In this document: in pieces, positions 11,405 to 22,048 of the stretch
Numbering within the stretch: position 1 is the first letter of the stretch
Layout: every line of letters begins with the position of its first letter
Source of the DNA: Cladophialophora immunda
Taxonomy: Eukaryota > Ascomycota > Eurotiomycetes > Chaetothyriales > Herpotrichiellaceae
DNA: 64,000 nt
Direction: 5' to 3'
NCBI RefSeq assembly: GCF_000835495.1
Contig: NW_015622541.1
Location: forward strand, 4,712,001-4,776,000
Made by a program: the position numbers and the translations under genes
Notes under the pieces: generated by a model
The model's database searches: none
What the model saw: the letters and a program-made list of their open reading frames with translations, nothing else
Told to the model about the DNA's origin: nothing

Positions 11405-12037
11405 ATGGTGCTCTCGTTGATTACCCTGGCGGCCACGGTGCCTCTGATTGCCACATCGACCATCCAGCTTCAGGAGCAGAGTCAACGGAAACAAGAAGAG
11501 AGCGAGCTCGAGCTCAAGACCGAGAAATGCCACCTCAACGCGCGAGCGACGCAACGAATGAGTGCCAAGCGTCGAGACCAGTTTCAGAACATGCGAGTGG
11601 TATTGGAGGATGGATACCTTTTCCTGGAGCATAGGGCGGTCTCGCGAAGGCATCCGTTCACGGGCTACCTTCTGCCATACCCAGACAAGCCCTACGACGG
11701 CGTCGTCAGCACCATCAATGCCGAAAACATGCTCAATTGGATCTTCATCAACAAGAACACCTACCGACTGCAGCATGGGATCCGTGCTGAAGCCCAACCA
11801 CAGTGGACTGGCCCTATGACTCTGGTGCCCGGCCAAGCGTTGAACGAGTGGAGGATAGCATTCGATGGCTGGGAAGGATTCGTGGCGGTCCAGGAGGGCG
11901 AAGAAAGGTGGGCCATCTACTTCGACAAGAACGACAATGGTCTGGCGGGGAAAGTTGAGGGAAAGGCCGTGGTGGAAATCGAATTGGTCCGGACACAGCT
12001 GGAGGAAGAGACAAAGAGTGATGAAGAACCGGACTGA
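11405..12037 (+). CDS. Unknown fungal protein with N-terminal hydrophobic segment, 210 residues
   Basis: Single-exon frame from ATG 11405 to stop 12037. Residues 1-20 (MVLSLITLAATVPLIATSTI) form a short hydrophobic segment that could be a signal anchor, followed by a Gln/Glu/Lys-rich helix (21-45). The rest is a compact domain rich in aromatic residues (HRAVSRRHPFTGYLLPYPD, MLNWIFINKNTYRLQHGI, WTGPMTL, WEGFVAVQEGEERWAIYFD). Its end is acidic. This N-terminus and layout recur in many fungal hypothetical proteins, but I know of no assigned function. A homologue search would place it readily. It is divergent from the 83-residue gene at 9782. Confidence 0.75.
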   Translation: MVLSLITLAATVPLIATSTIQLQEQSQRKQEESELELKTEKCHLNARATQRMSAKRRDQFQNMRVVLEDGYLFLEHRAVSRRHPFTGYLLPYPDKPYDGVVSTINAENMLNWIFINKNTYRLQHGIRAEAQPQWTGPMTLVPGQALNEWRIAFDGWEGFVAVQEGEERWAIYFDKNDNGLAGKVEGKAVVEIELVRTQLEEETKSDEEPD

Positions 12038-12903
12038 ATCCCATCACATCCCGCGGGAGATACAAGCGAATGTCGTAGCGAAGTCACGGCCAAAATGAGA
12101 CACGCCCACCCTGATTTAGATTTCCCTTCTCTTCCTGGCTCAACTCTTGCCGACACCTTGCAGACCTTTGGCGAGTCCGCTTGTCTTAGGCGAGAAGGGC
12201 TTTGCAGATCCGGTCGATCTCCGCTTCGGAGTGGGCTTCACAAAGGTCTTTTGACGTTGACTAGGCCGCCCTGCGAGCCGATCCATCTGCGCCGCGGACC
12301 ACTAACGACCCCTTTGTCGAGACCAGTCGGCATGGAACGAAGCCACTCGTAGATCAGAGCTTCAGGGGACTGAACAACTCAGCGGTATGTCCGGGATGCC
12401 TAGACCTTGTAGCACACCGACAGGCGTGTGGTTGAATCCGAGGGAATTTTGGGCCTCAATCTCTTTCGCATGTGTAGGGTTGTTTCGAACAAGTAATACG
12501 TGGTCGAGCGCAAGACAGCTGTCAATAAGGTCGGGGCTGGGTGAAGGCAAAGGGGTTTGTCGTAACATGTGCAACTCGCTCCAAACGAGAATAAGGCAGT
12601 TGAGCAGGATGACGTCTGCCCAACTGCGTGTATAACCCAACACACCAGCCACCAGCCACCAGCTCACCAGCTCGCCAGGTAACTATGTCCTGGCACCAGT
12701 CGGCACGCAGTCAGTACCTTGTATCGCGTAGCTGGTTGGTCGCCCCTACTAGGCTTGCCAACCAGCAGTTCCCGCCCCTCCTCTGACCTGTTCGCTGACC
12801 GGTGAGGCTGTCCTGTGCAGACCTCCCCACCGTTAAACACCGCCCTCGAACATGTCACATTGTCGTCAGCCAGCATTTACCGAGAGGTCAAACGGAGAGG
12901 AAC
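12038..12903. other. Intergenic, no supported gene
   Basis: About 870 bases. Short CCACCAGC/TCACCAGC near-repeats occur at about 12645-12675. Otherwise I see nothing beyond the expected promoter of the next plus-strand gene. Confidence 0.5.
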
Positions 12904-13632
12904 ATGTCCTATACCTCCATTGACACATCGCATGAAAGAACCGAAAAGTATTACAACTATGGGCTAGAAGCCGGGATGGGCCAGTCCGCATCACGACCGA
13001 AGAAGCAGCCAGAGGCGCCTCCGCAGGAAGAAGAAGGATGGGGGCTCTTCCACCATGGCCCAGCAATATCTGGCCCTGAACAAAACTCACCTCCCGGCGA
13101 TCGCACTCCGGAGAACACAGAGCATGCTCCCGGAGAAGATGAGATCCAGCACGGCTCTACGTCCCAAGCCGAAGACGCAACCCAGGAAGACGAAAATCAG
13201 ATAGAACCCACGGCGTCGCACGTGTCCGACTCGGCGCAGCATGAGCAGGACAAGAAAAGTGACAGTCTTGATGAAGAACCAGATCGATCTGCGGAGACGA
13301 CTGCGCACGGCGACAACACGGGAGCAGAGACCGGGAATGTCCAGACATCAGAGTCAACCAGTGCCACCGAGCGAGAGACGGGGGACCAAGGAGCAGATCT
13401 CGCGAAAGATGATCCCAGAGTGCCAGACCGTCCACACAAGCCTGCCGTCCCGGTCAGTGCCAGACAGCCAGTACCAAGTCACCCCGCCGACGACACACCA
13501 TATTCGTGGTTTGACATGGTCATTGACCTCGATCATCCTGAACCTCTTGGGCCTACAGGATACTTCCCTGGCCCTTCGACGATGCCCGACTTGCCACCTC
13601 TAGGGCCACGGACCAGTATCCAAATGTTGTGA
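12904..13632 (+). CDS. Acidic disordered protein with possible N-myristoylation start
   Basis: The first ATG in the frame is 12904 (MSYTSIDTSHERT); a second at 12976 gives MGQSASRPKKQ. The second start would expose Gly2 with Ser at position 6 and basic residues at 8-10, the classic N-myristoylation pattern plus a basic patch, suggesting membrane attachment if that start is used. The body is almost wholly Glu/Asp/Ser/Thr/Gln-rich and predicted to be disordered. A short ordered-looking end follows: YSWFDMVIDLDHPEP, then a Pro/Gly-rich tail to the stop at 13632. No family recognised. I list the upstream ATG because it is the longer model, but the downstream one may be right. Confidence 0.6.
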   Translation: MSYTSIDTSHERTEKYYNYGLEAGMGQSASRPKKQPEAPPQEEEGWGLFHHGPAISGPEQNSPPGDRTPENTEHAPGEDEIQHGSTSQAEDATQEDENQIEPTASHVSDSAQHEQDKKSDSLDEEPDRSAETTAHGDNTGAETGNVQTSESTSATERETGDQGADLAKDDPRVPDRPHKPAVPVSARQPVPSHPADDTPYSWFDMVIDLDHPEPLGPTGYFPGPSTMPDLPPLGPRTSIQML

Positions 13633-13867
13633 CCCTCTGAAGACAGGGCGAACAATACTTACCTGCAGAATCGCCCGGAAGTCGTTCTGAACAATAATCG
13701 CTCGACGAAGACATAACCTCAGACTAACGTTGTCATTGTCAGACGACCAGTTCTTGCGCAAACATGGAAACTAGGTGTGAGAAGGTTGATTCAACAGTGT
13801 GTAAATTTTCAAACACGCTATCCCAAGATCGCTTGCCATATCATCATCTCATTCATTAACCATCGGG

Positions 13868-16800
13868 TCACCCAGATTTCGGGCGCGCATCAATTCTAAA
13901 GGACGCGGGAAGTTCCAGACTCTCCGCGTCGCTGGAATCGTTGATGTGACCCTCGCCCGATCGTACGGTTGTCCTGTTCTCCCCTTTCCCTCTCCACGAA
14001 TCGACCGGTTGCTGGAATTTATTCCACCAACCCATCCTAAACATCTCGCTCTGCCAGATCCCCCTCTTCTCCCATTCGTCATCCGACCAGTACTCGGAGC
14101 CTGGGGGAACCATGCCAGATCTCGGGTCTACGATTCGGGAACCTGCCAGCAAGCTGGCCACAGCAGCGATGCTCCCAACGGGCTTAGGCAGGACATTGCG
14201 CATGTCAATGGTAATGAAGACCACGAGCGCACAGATCAACAATGCCCCGACAACACCCACCAGCAAATGAGTGGACAGAGGCGACTGGACGAGACGGAAA
14301 TGGCGAGGATTGACGTAGGCCGCCTGCAGAGGATTGACCACGGTCTCGGTTGCGTTGTTAGAGAGGGTGGAGAAATCTGCGCGGAGGAAGCTGTTGACCA
14401 CTTGAGCCATGTACTGGCGATACAAGTGCGTGTATGATGAGATCAATGTGCTCTCATCCAACAGCTCAATCGTCGGGGTTCCATCCTTGCCATAAACCAT
14501 GGCATTAAAGGTGTCGTCAAGCTCGTCTGCTGTCGATGTGACATTCAAGACCTGCAGCGTGGGGAAACCAGTATAATACTTGGAAAACTTGATTGCCGAG
14601 CCCGGGTGCACCACTGGGTTGGTGGAGATTGAAAAGTCGGGCAGATTGAAGCTCACGTTTGTCTGTACCCGCTCCAGATATTGAGTGCACAAGACCGGGA
14701 TGAAGTGGTCGATTTGGTTATCTGTGACATGGCCGTAATACAAGGCAAGTGTAGGGCAAGTGTCGAGAAATCCCAACACCAACGTCGAGCCGAAGTACCC
14801 GGACGTGTTGACTGGAACCTGCATATTGGAATAGAGCCAGGTATATGCAGAATTGATAGTGCCGCTGTTTCCACAACCATCCGGTGTGCTGATATTGGAA
14901 GAGAGGTACCCGCCACTAATGGTGGTATTCAAGATTCGGTCCTTAGGAACAACATTGCACGTCACTCCTCCTCGAATCGCAGGTGTATCTACAGATATGG
15001 TACCACCCAGCTGAAGCACGTCGTTTGTGTCGTCCCCCAAGAGACTAAGCTTGGGGACCGCAACCTCGGAGTAGGTCCATTTGGGATATGACATGTTGCC
15101 TTCAATGACAAGGAGTGGGACGTTCGTGGTAGTGTCGACTAACGTGGTGGTATTGAACCAGTCCAAGGCATTTACCTGGACGGGAATGCCCTGAATGGTC
15201 GCCTTGGCGGTGAATAGGCCAGACACAATGATGGTGAGAAGGGGAGCGAGAACAGCCGAGACAGATGCTGCAGTTAAGGCGAAGCGGCTGTGCCGGAGAC
15301 CGTTATAAGTGGCGTGTAGAGACACATGCCTTAATGGATACCAAAGCATCGAAGAACTAGCTTCGCAGTCGGCTTTTGCGAGGGCGTGGAAAGATTCGGT
15401 GAATTCTATCTCGAAGTCCATGACGTTGAAGAGGGTCGCTAGCAGGAGGAAGACCAAGACTGGCACATACAACCAAGAGTATCTGGTTGCGCTGTTGTCG
15501 TTTACGTTGCCTAGACCGTTATGTGCTTGTGACTGCGACAAAAGGACTTCCAGGGCGATAATGGCGGCGATGGACGCCAGGATAGTGGATGACATGCCAA
15601 TTCTGCGCAGAATGAAAGGTCGAGTCCATCTGATGTTCTGAGAGACCCCCGAGTCGCCGTGTACCGGTGATCCATGTAGTCCTGATTCAGCTCTGGTGAA
15701 CATTCGAATCGAGAAGGTTCGCGCTCCGTCTTCATATCCGGTAGCGGTCATGAACCTATGTGGCGCGAGAATCTCGCGAAGCTCGTCCAAGCTCCGGTGA
15801 CCAGTGCCTCGGAGACGCGCCTCCAATGCTGGGCTGCGAGCAAGAATTGCAGCAACTGCAGCGATGGAGTCGACACTCCTGGGCACCACGCCCCTTGGGC
15901 GAACGAATAAGATGATAACAATGAGCAAGACCATCAATGCGGCGACGCCTTGCATGATCCTGATTGGGATTTGTCTAGCGATGAGACGGCTCTCATCTTT
16001 TGAGATTGTTCCTTCTATGACCGGGCCAGCATTTTTAGCTGTATCAGAAAGTAAATAGAGGTTTGCGAGTTGCGCTGCGATTTTCCCGTATATTCCATTC
16101 GCGGTGGTGTTGAGATAGGTGGTATCAAGGAGATCATCGGCTTTAAAGTTGACCGTATCTTGCTGCATCATAGTTGTGAAGACGTCCAAGGTTACATTCT
16201 CCGATGTCAAAGTGGAAATTGTAGAGGCTTGTTGCGTCGTTGCCAAAACTCCATCAGCGATGTCAACGGCGCTGAGACCATTCAGGCCACGGGCCTTTCC
16301 GGTCAGATTGACGGATTGAACATTTCCCTGAGTATCGAGTGCAACCACTGCGGACTGGATTGCGTATGATGGAACGCAGACGATGTTGGCTGACTTTAGC
16401 AAAGTGTTGTTGTTTTGGCTAAAGCCCTCTGAATATGCAGTCGCAATCATGAATCGAAACCTTGTCGGATCATCCAGTGGCAGGTTTGAGCAGGTCACAT
16501 TCTGCAATGAAGCCCGGTAACCAAATCGAGGAGTAGTGTCGTTCTGCAGATAGAACCAATCCGGGGCATCGAGGTATGCATTGAATATTTGGCAGTCTGG
16601 AAGTGTCACTGAGGTGTTGTAGTATGCGGAAATCGGCGCATTGCTACGTTCGTCAAAAGCCGCAGTGTGCTTGAGAGTCCCAGATGCGCAGCTGAGGTTG
16701 GCGCTGAAAACATCAACCGCAGCAGAATATGTAAGACTGCCATTGACAAATCCATCGCTGGGGGCAAAGCTTTGAACAGCATGCTGGTCGGTCGTGCCGA

Positions 16801-17563
16801 CGGGAAGGCTGATATTGTAGGCCTTGTGACCGTAGACGACATAGGCAGCCCTCGAGTCGACCGACTCTGCGTGATGAAAATCCGTCCCATCAAAGGTGTT
16901 GTTAAGGGCCATTGAGGTCGGAACCCCGTTCTTCTGGACCGACTGGAGGCTGAACATACCAGTGCTTAAGACAGTGATAACTTTGATGAGGAGGAAGACA
17001 ATAATACTGGACGAAACGGCGAAGTGGCCACGGCGCAAAGATGTCCAGAGCGACGAGACTTGGAGCGGCGTGACGTAGTCCAGAAGAAGACTGTTCTCTG
17101 CTCGTTGAGGGCCTTTTGCCATTTCCGCCCAGGGCTGGATTGATTTTGCGGCATAGTCGACTTGACGCCAAAGAACAGTGACAACCACAAACACGGCCGT
17201 GGGACCATACGTCCACAAATAATGGTCGCCGTCACTGCTCGTAGCAATTCCATGATTGTTCTGCGAAACCGTGTACACCACTTGCAGGGCAGCAATGACA
17301 GCGGCGAAAAAGAGAGCAAAAGTGATCAGGACCCAATGTCTCAAGAAGAATGGATTCCACCGTGTATTTAGCCGATGCCCTGATTCTTCCGGATTTGATG
17401 TGTTCGTGGGCACGAGCAACGCGGAGCCTGGAGAAGGCTCACGCCTTGTCACGTTTGACGCATTTCGAGGGCTATCTAACTCGATGTCCGTGGCAATGCC
17501 ATGTGGCGGGTTTTGGTTGCCGAAGATGAGGCGCGAGTAGCCTCCAGGTCGAAAATTATTCAT
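13868..17563 (-). CDS. DUF3433 multi-pass membrane protein, internally duplicated, 1231 residues
   Basis: Intron-free frame from ATG 17563 to 13868. Two tandem halves share one plan: an R/K-x-PxxLR entry (RWNPFFLRHWVLI at 69-81; RPFILRRIGM in the second half), a long hydrophobic helix, a YLWTYGPTAVFVVVTVLW or YSWLYVPVLVFLLLATLF helix, then WxPLR/TPLQ, a helix pair, a large lumenal or extracellular region with many NxS/T sites, and a final helix (AALMVLLIVIILFV; VGALLICALVVFITI) followed by the repeated PxSVxSIAAVAxxLA motif. This is the fungal DUF3433 family (PF11915), whose function is unknown. The Asn-glycosylation-rich loops suggest a secretory-pathway or cell-surface location. About eight to ten membrane helices. 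Confidence 0.9.
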   Translation of the reverse strand: MNNFRPGGYSRLIFGNQNPPHGIATDIELDSPRNASNVTRREPSPGSALLVPTNTSNPEESGHRLNTRWNPFFLRHWVLITFALFFAAVIAALQVVYTVSQNNHGIATSSDGDHYLWTYGPTAVFVVVTVLWRQVDYAAKSIQPWAEMAKGPQRAENSLLLDYVTPLQVSSLWTSLRRGHFAVSSSIIVFLLIKVITVLSTGMFSLQSVQKNGVPTSMALNNTFDGTDFHHAESVDSRAAYVVYGHKAYNISLPVGTTDQHAVQSFAPSDGFVNGSLTYSAAVDVFSANLSCASGTLKHTAAFDERSNAPISAYYNTSVTLPDCQIFNAYLDAPDWFYLQNDTTPRFGYRASLQNVTCSNLPLDDPTRFRFMIATAYSEGFSQNNNTLLKSANIVCVPSYAIQSAVVALDTQGNVQSVNLTGKARGLNGLSAVDIADGVLATTQQASTISTLTSENVTLDVFTTMMQQDTVNFKADDLLDTTYLNTTANGIYGKIAAQLANLYLLSDTAKNAGPVIEGTISKDESRLIARQIPIRIMQGVAALMVLLIVIILFVRPRGVVPRSVDSIAAVAAILARSPALEARLRGTGHRSLDELREILAPHRFMTATGYEDGARTFSIRMFTRAESGLHGSPVHGDSGVSQNIRWTRPFILRRIGMSSTILASIAAIIALEVLLSQSQAHNGLGNVNDNSATRYSWLYVPVLVFLLLATLFNVMDFEIEFTESFHALAKADCEASSSMLWYPLRHVSLHATYNGLRHSRFALTAASVSAVLAPLLTIIVSGLFTAKATIQGIPVQVNALDWFNTTTLVDTTTNVPLLVIEGNMSYPKWTYSEVAVPKLSLLGDDTNDVLQLGGTISVDTPAIRGGVTCNVVPKDRILNTTISGGYLSSNISTPDGCGNSGTINSAYTWLYSNMQVPVNTSGYFGSTLVLGFLDTCPTLALYYGHVTDNQIDHFIPVLCTQYLERVQTNVSFNLPDFSISTNPVVHPGSAIKFSKYYTGFPTLQVLNVTSTADELDDTFNAMVYGKDGTPTIELLDESTLISSYTHLYRQYMAQVVNSFLRADFSTLSNNATETVVNPLQAAYVNPRHFRLVQSPLSTHLLVGVVGALLICALVVFITIDMRNVLPKPVGSIAAVASLLAGSRIVDPRSGMVPPGSEYWSDDEWEKRGIWQSEMFRMGWWNKFQQPVDSWRGKGENRTTVRSGEGHINDSSDAESLELPASFRIDARPKSG

Positions 17564-18970
17564 TATAACAGTGTAGACGAAAGCAAAGAAAGGAGAGCAG
17601 TTGGAGCAGGAGACGGCCCGTCTTTGCTGCTATCTCACTTGCGCCGTTGCCATGATCTGTTCTAAAAGCAAAGGACCGCTCAGGACCGGAATGTAACAGA
17701 GGACTTTTGGAGGAGATGCGCGTGCTGGAGCGTAAAATGGGAGGCTCAACGACAGATAAAATAATATCTGGTAGCGACATGATTGCGCGTGGACCGGTGT
17801 GGTCGAGTCCCCTTTCAAGCACGCGGGACTCCATATTATCCAGCTGATTGAGACCACTGAGAGAGTCGACACGACCAGCCGTCAACGTCGATCCAATTTA
17901 TTTTTGGCCCGTGAAACAAAAGCTCGGGCGCCGTTGCAGTCGCATGAGCCTCAGATGGTCAAAGCGTAAACCTTGGGGACTGGGAGGTGGGAAGTTGAGA
18001 GCTGGAAAATGGCCAAATTCGCCGTGTCTGACAAGAAGTGTGCCGCCGTCTTTTGCTCTGCGCTTGTCCCTACTGCATGACTGTCGCCCACAGCCACCCT
18101 AGCGTTGGCCACAAACCCCCTAAATTTAGTCGTCTGACGCAGGCTTTCGGTCTTGGCCTTTTCACATCGCGCCCACACTAGCTGCTTGGGTTACTTTTGT
18201 CGCCGGGCACTGGTGGCACCACTGGCACCACTGGCACCTCATAATTACCAGGTCCCCCATCAGCCCGTCCATCTCACACACTCTCCCATTTCGCCTAGCC
18301 GCGGTGTGTTGGACGACCTGCTACTGCTCTGCAACAGTTGTTGTCGGTGCAAAAGAACGTTGGCGCGATGTCAGGTTTCCTCCAGCCAATTGCGATCCCG
18401 TTTTCTCCATCCTCTTTCGGGTGCAGTGCGATGACTTGCATGCACCTTCGATAGGGGCTACACATCACGGCCCACAGTTGACCAAGACCCCTTTCTCCAG
18501 GTTTTGCTGACAAGTTAACTAGCTCACCGGTGAACCGTCCCGAGATTGTTGCCCGAAAACCCTTCACTGTGATCTCTATACGGAGTGCCCTACACGAATC
18601 CCCTAAGAACAAGAGGATGTATATGCGAGTGGTTCGAATGAGCCGAGTTCTGACATCGCACCCTGACACTCCTTTCCGGCCCCTGCTGCGGCTCTACCGT
18701 CTATACTGTGGCGGCATCGAGGATGGCCTTATGCCTTGCCACAGACTGTGCATGTGCCTTTGAAGAATAATGAGCTCCGACGGCAGATAATGAATTGAAG
18801 AGTATTATCTTCACCTTTGTTGCTCTCCCTCGGGCTTTTTCTCGGAACTCTGCGAGAATGCAGGACCGACGTCCTCCACTTTGCTCTTTGCCGCAATCGG
18901 ATCGATTTCATTGGCGGAATCATTTCGAGTTCACGATTTTCATACAGGATCACTTTAAGCTGAAATCTAG
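17564..18970. other. Intergenic, no supported gene
   Basis: About 1.4 kb holding the promoter of the DUF3433 gene and the 3' flank of the reductase at 18971. A 9-bp unit GGCACCACT is repeated about three times near 18214-18238. No gene model is convincing. Confidence 0.5.
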
Positions 18971-20304
18971 CTACAGTTTACCAGTCTGTGCCCCCGCAAA
19001 AGGAGGAACCATCTTAAGGTCGGCCATCTCAGTGAGGACCTGCTTGATGGCTTCCTTGGTACTCACGAAGCCGTGCCATCCCAATTTGCGATTGCGATCC
19101 ATGCTGATAACTCGACCCCATCCGCCGAGAAGCTCACCGTCAATGAGTCCAAATGTATCCATAGCTTTATCTCCGAAGGGGCTATACTTCAGCCCATGCT
19201 TCTCCTTCAGTTCCTCCCATGCTTGCAACACTTCGGGTTTTTTGCTCCACTCAAGAAAACTGAACGACGCCTTCACGATCCCTGGTCCGCCAAATCCACG
19301 AGGGGAAATCGGATAGGGCATGGTGATGGTTGCGTACGCATCTGCATTTGTTGCTGGTCGACCTGCAGACGTGTCGTACCAGTCGGCGAGCGTTGGCCAG
19401 AACTTTCCCCATGCAAAGGCACTATCATCGCACTGGTTGAGTGCCTGATTACCGGCCTCGGGGGTCAAAAGTGCCCATTCAGCATGGTATGCAATCAAGG
19501 TGGACATCGACTGCTGCTTTACGACGTCCCACGCCGCGACATCACCTGGAAATTCTAGAGGAAGTCCCAGATGTGCCTGAACAGCGGCGTAAATCGACAA
19601 GGGCCACAAGATATTCATGGCTGCGTTCTCAACAGCGCCAAGAATAAAGCATGGTCGGGTAACCACCCAGCTGGTGTTGTTGTTCTTGCAAAACTCCTCC
19701 AGGAGATCTTCTTGTGGAAAGTAAAAGTTTTTCTCGATTCCGTGTCGAGCATCGTCTTCTTCCATCGGGATCGCTGTTGGACCAAGATGCAGGCCATAAT
19801 ATTTCGCACCTGTTTGAAGCAAGATACGCTTTGGGGATATGTTCGCCAATGGCAGGGCACCAAGGAAGTTGGACAACAAGGCCACGTTTTGCTTGGTTGT
19901 TTCTTCAACATCGCTCCACAAGGTCTGGCCTTCAAGGGGAGGTGGTTGGACGTATGATGCGAAGAACACATAATCCCTACCTTGTCAGCGAGACCAGTTC
20001 GGAATGGGAACACTTACGCTTTAACTTGCTTGTCCTTCAGAATCTGGGCAATCTGTTCTGGAGTGCTCTCAAGGAAATCTGCAGCGATATACTCGACACC
20101 AGGTGCGGTCTGGCCCAACGGAGGGCGACGTGAAAGGGCGTAAATCTTCTCCCATCTCTCTGGAGCCTCACTCAGCACCTTGGTCATGGCCGAACCCGAG
20201 ATGCCATTTGCCCCTGTCACAATTATCCGCAATTTCTTTCCCTTATACTCTGGAAAGGTCGGAAGGCCATGAAAGATTCCTTTGGAGACGACTGCTTGCG
20301 ACAT
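18971..20304 (-). CDS. PRISE/GsfE-like NAD(P)-dependent reductase (SDR superfamily)
   Basis: Two exons: 20304-20018 and 19976-18971, joined across a 41-base intron (GTAAGT to GTAG, branch GCTGAC) to give 430 residues. The dinucleotide-binding motif VTGANGISGSAM is at residues 30-41, followed by an atypical-SDR fold: ALSRRPP, then YVFFASYVQ, then LLQTGAKYYGLHLGP (with Tyr-Tyr as in progesterone 5beta-reductase/iridoid synthase-like enzymes), then WVVTRPCFILGAV. Fungal members include proteins annotated as nucleoside-diphosphate-sugar epimerase GsfE. They probably reduce activated enones, but no substrate is known here. It is divergent, across 1.7 kb, from an FMN 2-hydroxyacid oxidase. No other secondary-metabolism genes are close. 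Confidence 0.87.
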
Positions 20305-22048
20305 GTTAACCGCCTGGAGTTGCTTTGATGAAGAATGAAGAGAGATGGGAAGAGGAGGTGTCGAATCTGGAGGCCGGCTCTTATATGCCAAATGTGCCTC
20401 TCGAAGACTGATCCATATTCGGCAATCAAGGCAACACGAATATGTTAGCCCAATGCTGTAAGCAGGGTCCCATTCAACGCCACAGTCCCTGAAATGTGTG
20501 TGAGCACCAGGAGCAGCCCATGGCACGATGCATAGCGTCACGCAGCATTCTGTTCGTGTGCACCAACCACCAATCTCTGAAAGAGGAAATAATGATCCAT
20601 CGGTCACGTGATGACTGCCAACCCGTTTCCACGCATTGCGGCTTTCCGACATTCGTGATGACTACGGACGTACAGGGTATCCCAAAGCTTGCATTTGCTT
20701 GGCCTGTTGGAAATCAGCTACCATTATTAAGCACATCTTTGACGACACCGGCGGCTGCTTTGAAAAACCACATTGTTGTGTCTATTTGAGCCTTAGGTGA
20801 CTTGGTGCAGCAACAGCCAAATTAAGGAGCCTTCCCGACTAGTCGCGGCGAAGGTGGTGTTCCATTGCATTGACCAGCAATTAACACAGATACACGTTGG
20901 CCGCAGGGACTTTCAAGTGGCCAGAAAATGCTCATCAAGGTTTTCTCATCCAGACTTCCAAATCATCATGCACTGATTCAAAGGGTCGTCAATCAACAGG
21001 GTCGGATCTATGAGTGCTGCACGAGCGTCGTTCAGCATGCAGCACAACTGCTTTATTGAGTATGGAAACAAAACACAATGGCCCTTTCCTAGCACCCGAA
21101 CCCGGTCAGAACTTGACTGTTATCTGTGACAACCGTTACGAACGGTTTCAATTCATTTTCTACATTGTAGCTGAGAATTTGAGCTGACGGGCAGATGCGC
21201 CATCTCCCAGCCCTTCTTGTGAGTCCCAACGACATCTGGCAGACCAATACTGTACTACTCTGCGGTTTGAAGCGACATTTGCAGGTGAGAACTCGGCAGA
21301 GAAAGAGTCGAGCAAAATCACTGGCTACATCGTCGGTAGATGGCACTGCCGCTAGCTGACGATGTCTCTGCCAGACGGGTTTTCCGTCTGGCAGCCTGTG
21401 GGAAGATTGAAGTCAGGAAAACTGAGAAAATGATCCCCCGGGCTCTCCATAGATATTCGCTTATACGACCAGTGGTCTCTCGCAACGTCGAAGAGATGTT
21501 TTGGGCGGTTCCCAATATCAATGACATCGCCAATACTGGGAATTGAAGGCTTGACTAAGCTTCGACCCTCGATGAGCCGGACCAATTGCGATCAAGCACA
21601 TTGATCGTTGAAGAGCTCATCCAGAAACCGGCCGGACTTTGCTACCCCTTGAACCGTTCGCGCGGATTGGCAAGAACAAATGAATGTCAGAAACCTATCA
21701 GAAATCGACTGTAGACGACAGCAGGACTGGATTTGCCAACTCAGCATTCCCTTTGCCTCACTATTAGTCCGAGATAACGGCTCTGAAAAGCACATGTCGG
21801 ACTTGTCCTCAGGTGGGGCGTCGCCATTTGTGCATGAATATCAGCTACACGGAGCTTCCTCCGCTTGACTTGAAGGGCGTGGACCAGTTTAAGCCTCGAC
21901 TATCGTCCGAGCCTCACAGGTATTTAAGCCATGGGAACTTTACAGAATCTCTGCTTGTGCAAGCCAGTCGAACTGGACAAAACTCTGTAAAACGATCGCA
22001 AACACCAGATCTTTTCCACCAAAGTGCTCGGAGAACATACCATCCATC
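20305..22048. other. Divergent intergenic region, no supported gene
   Basis: About 1.7 kb between two divergently transcribed oxidoreductase genes. Small frames at 21089-21585 on both strands do not look like proteins. It must contain both promoters. Confidence 0.5.

Noticed and set aside
18631..18640. tRNA T-arm-like GGTTCGAATG
   Set aside because: No acceptor stem or other tRNA arms can be formed around it.
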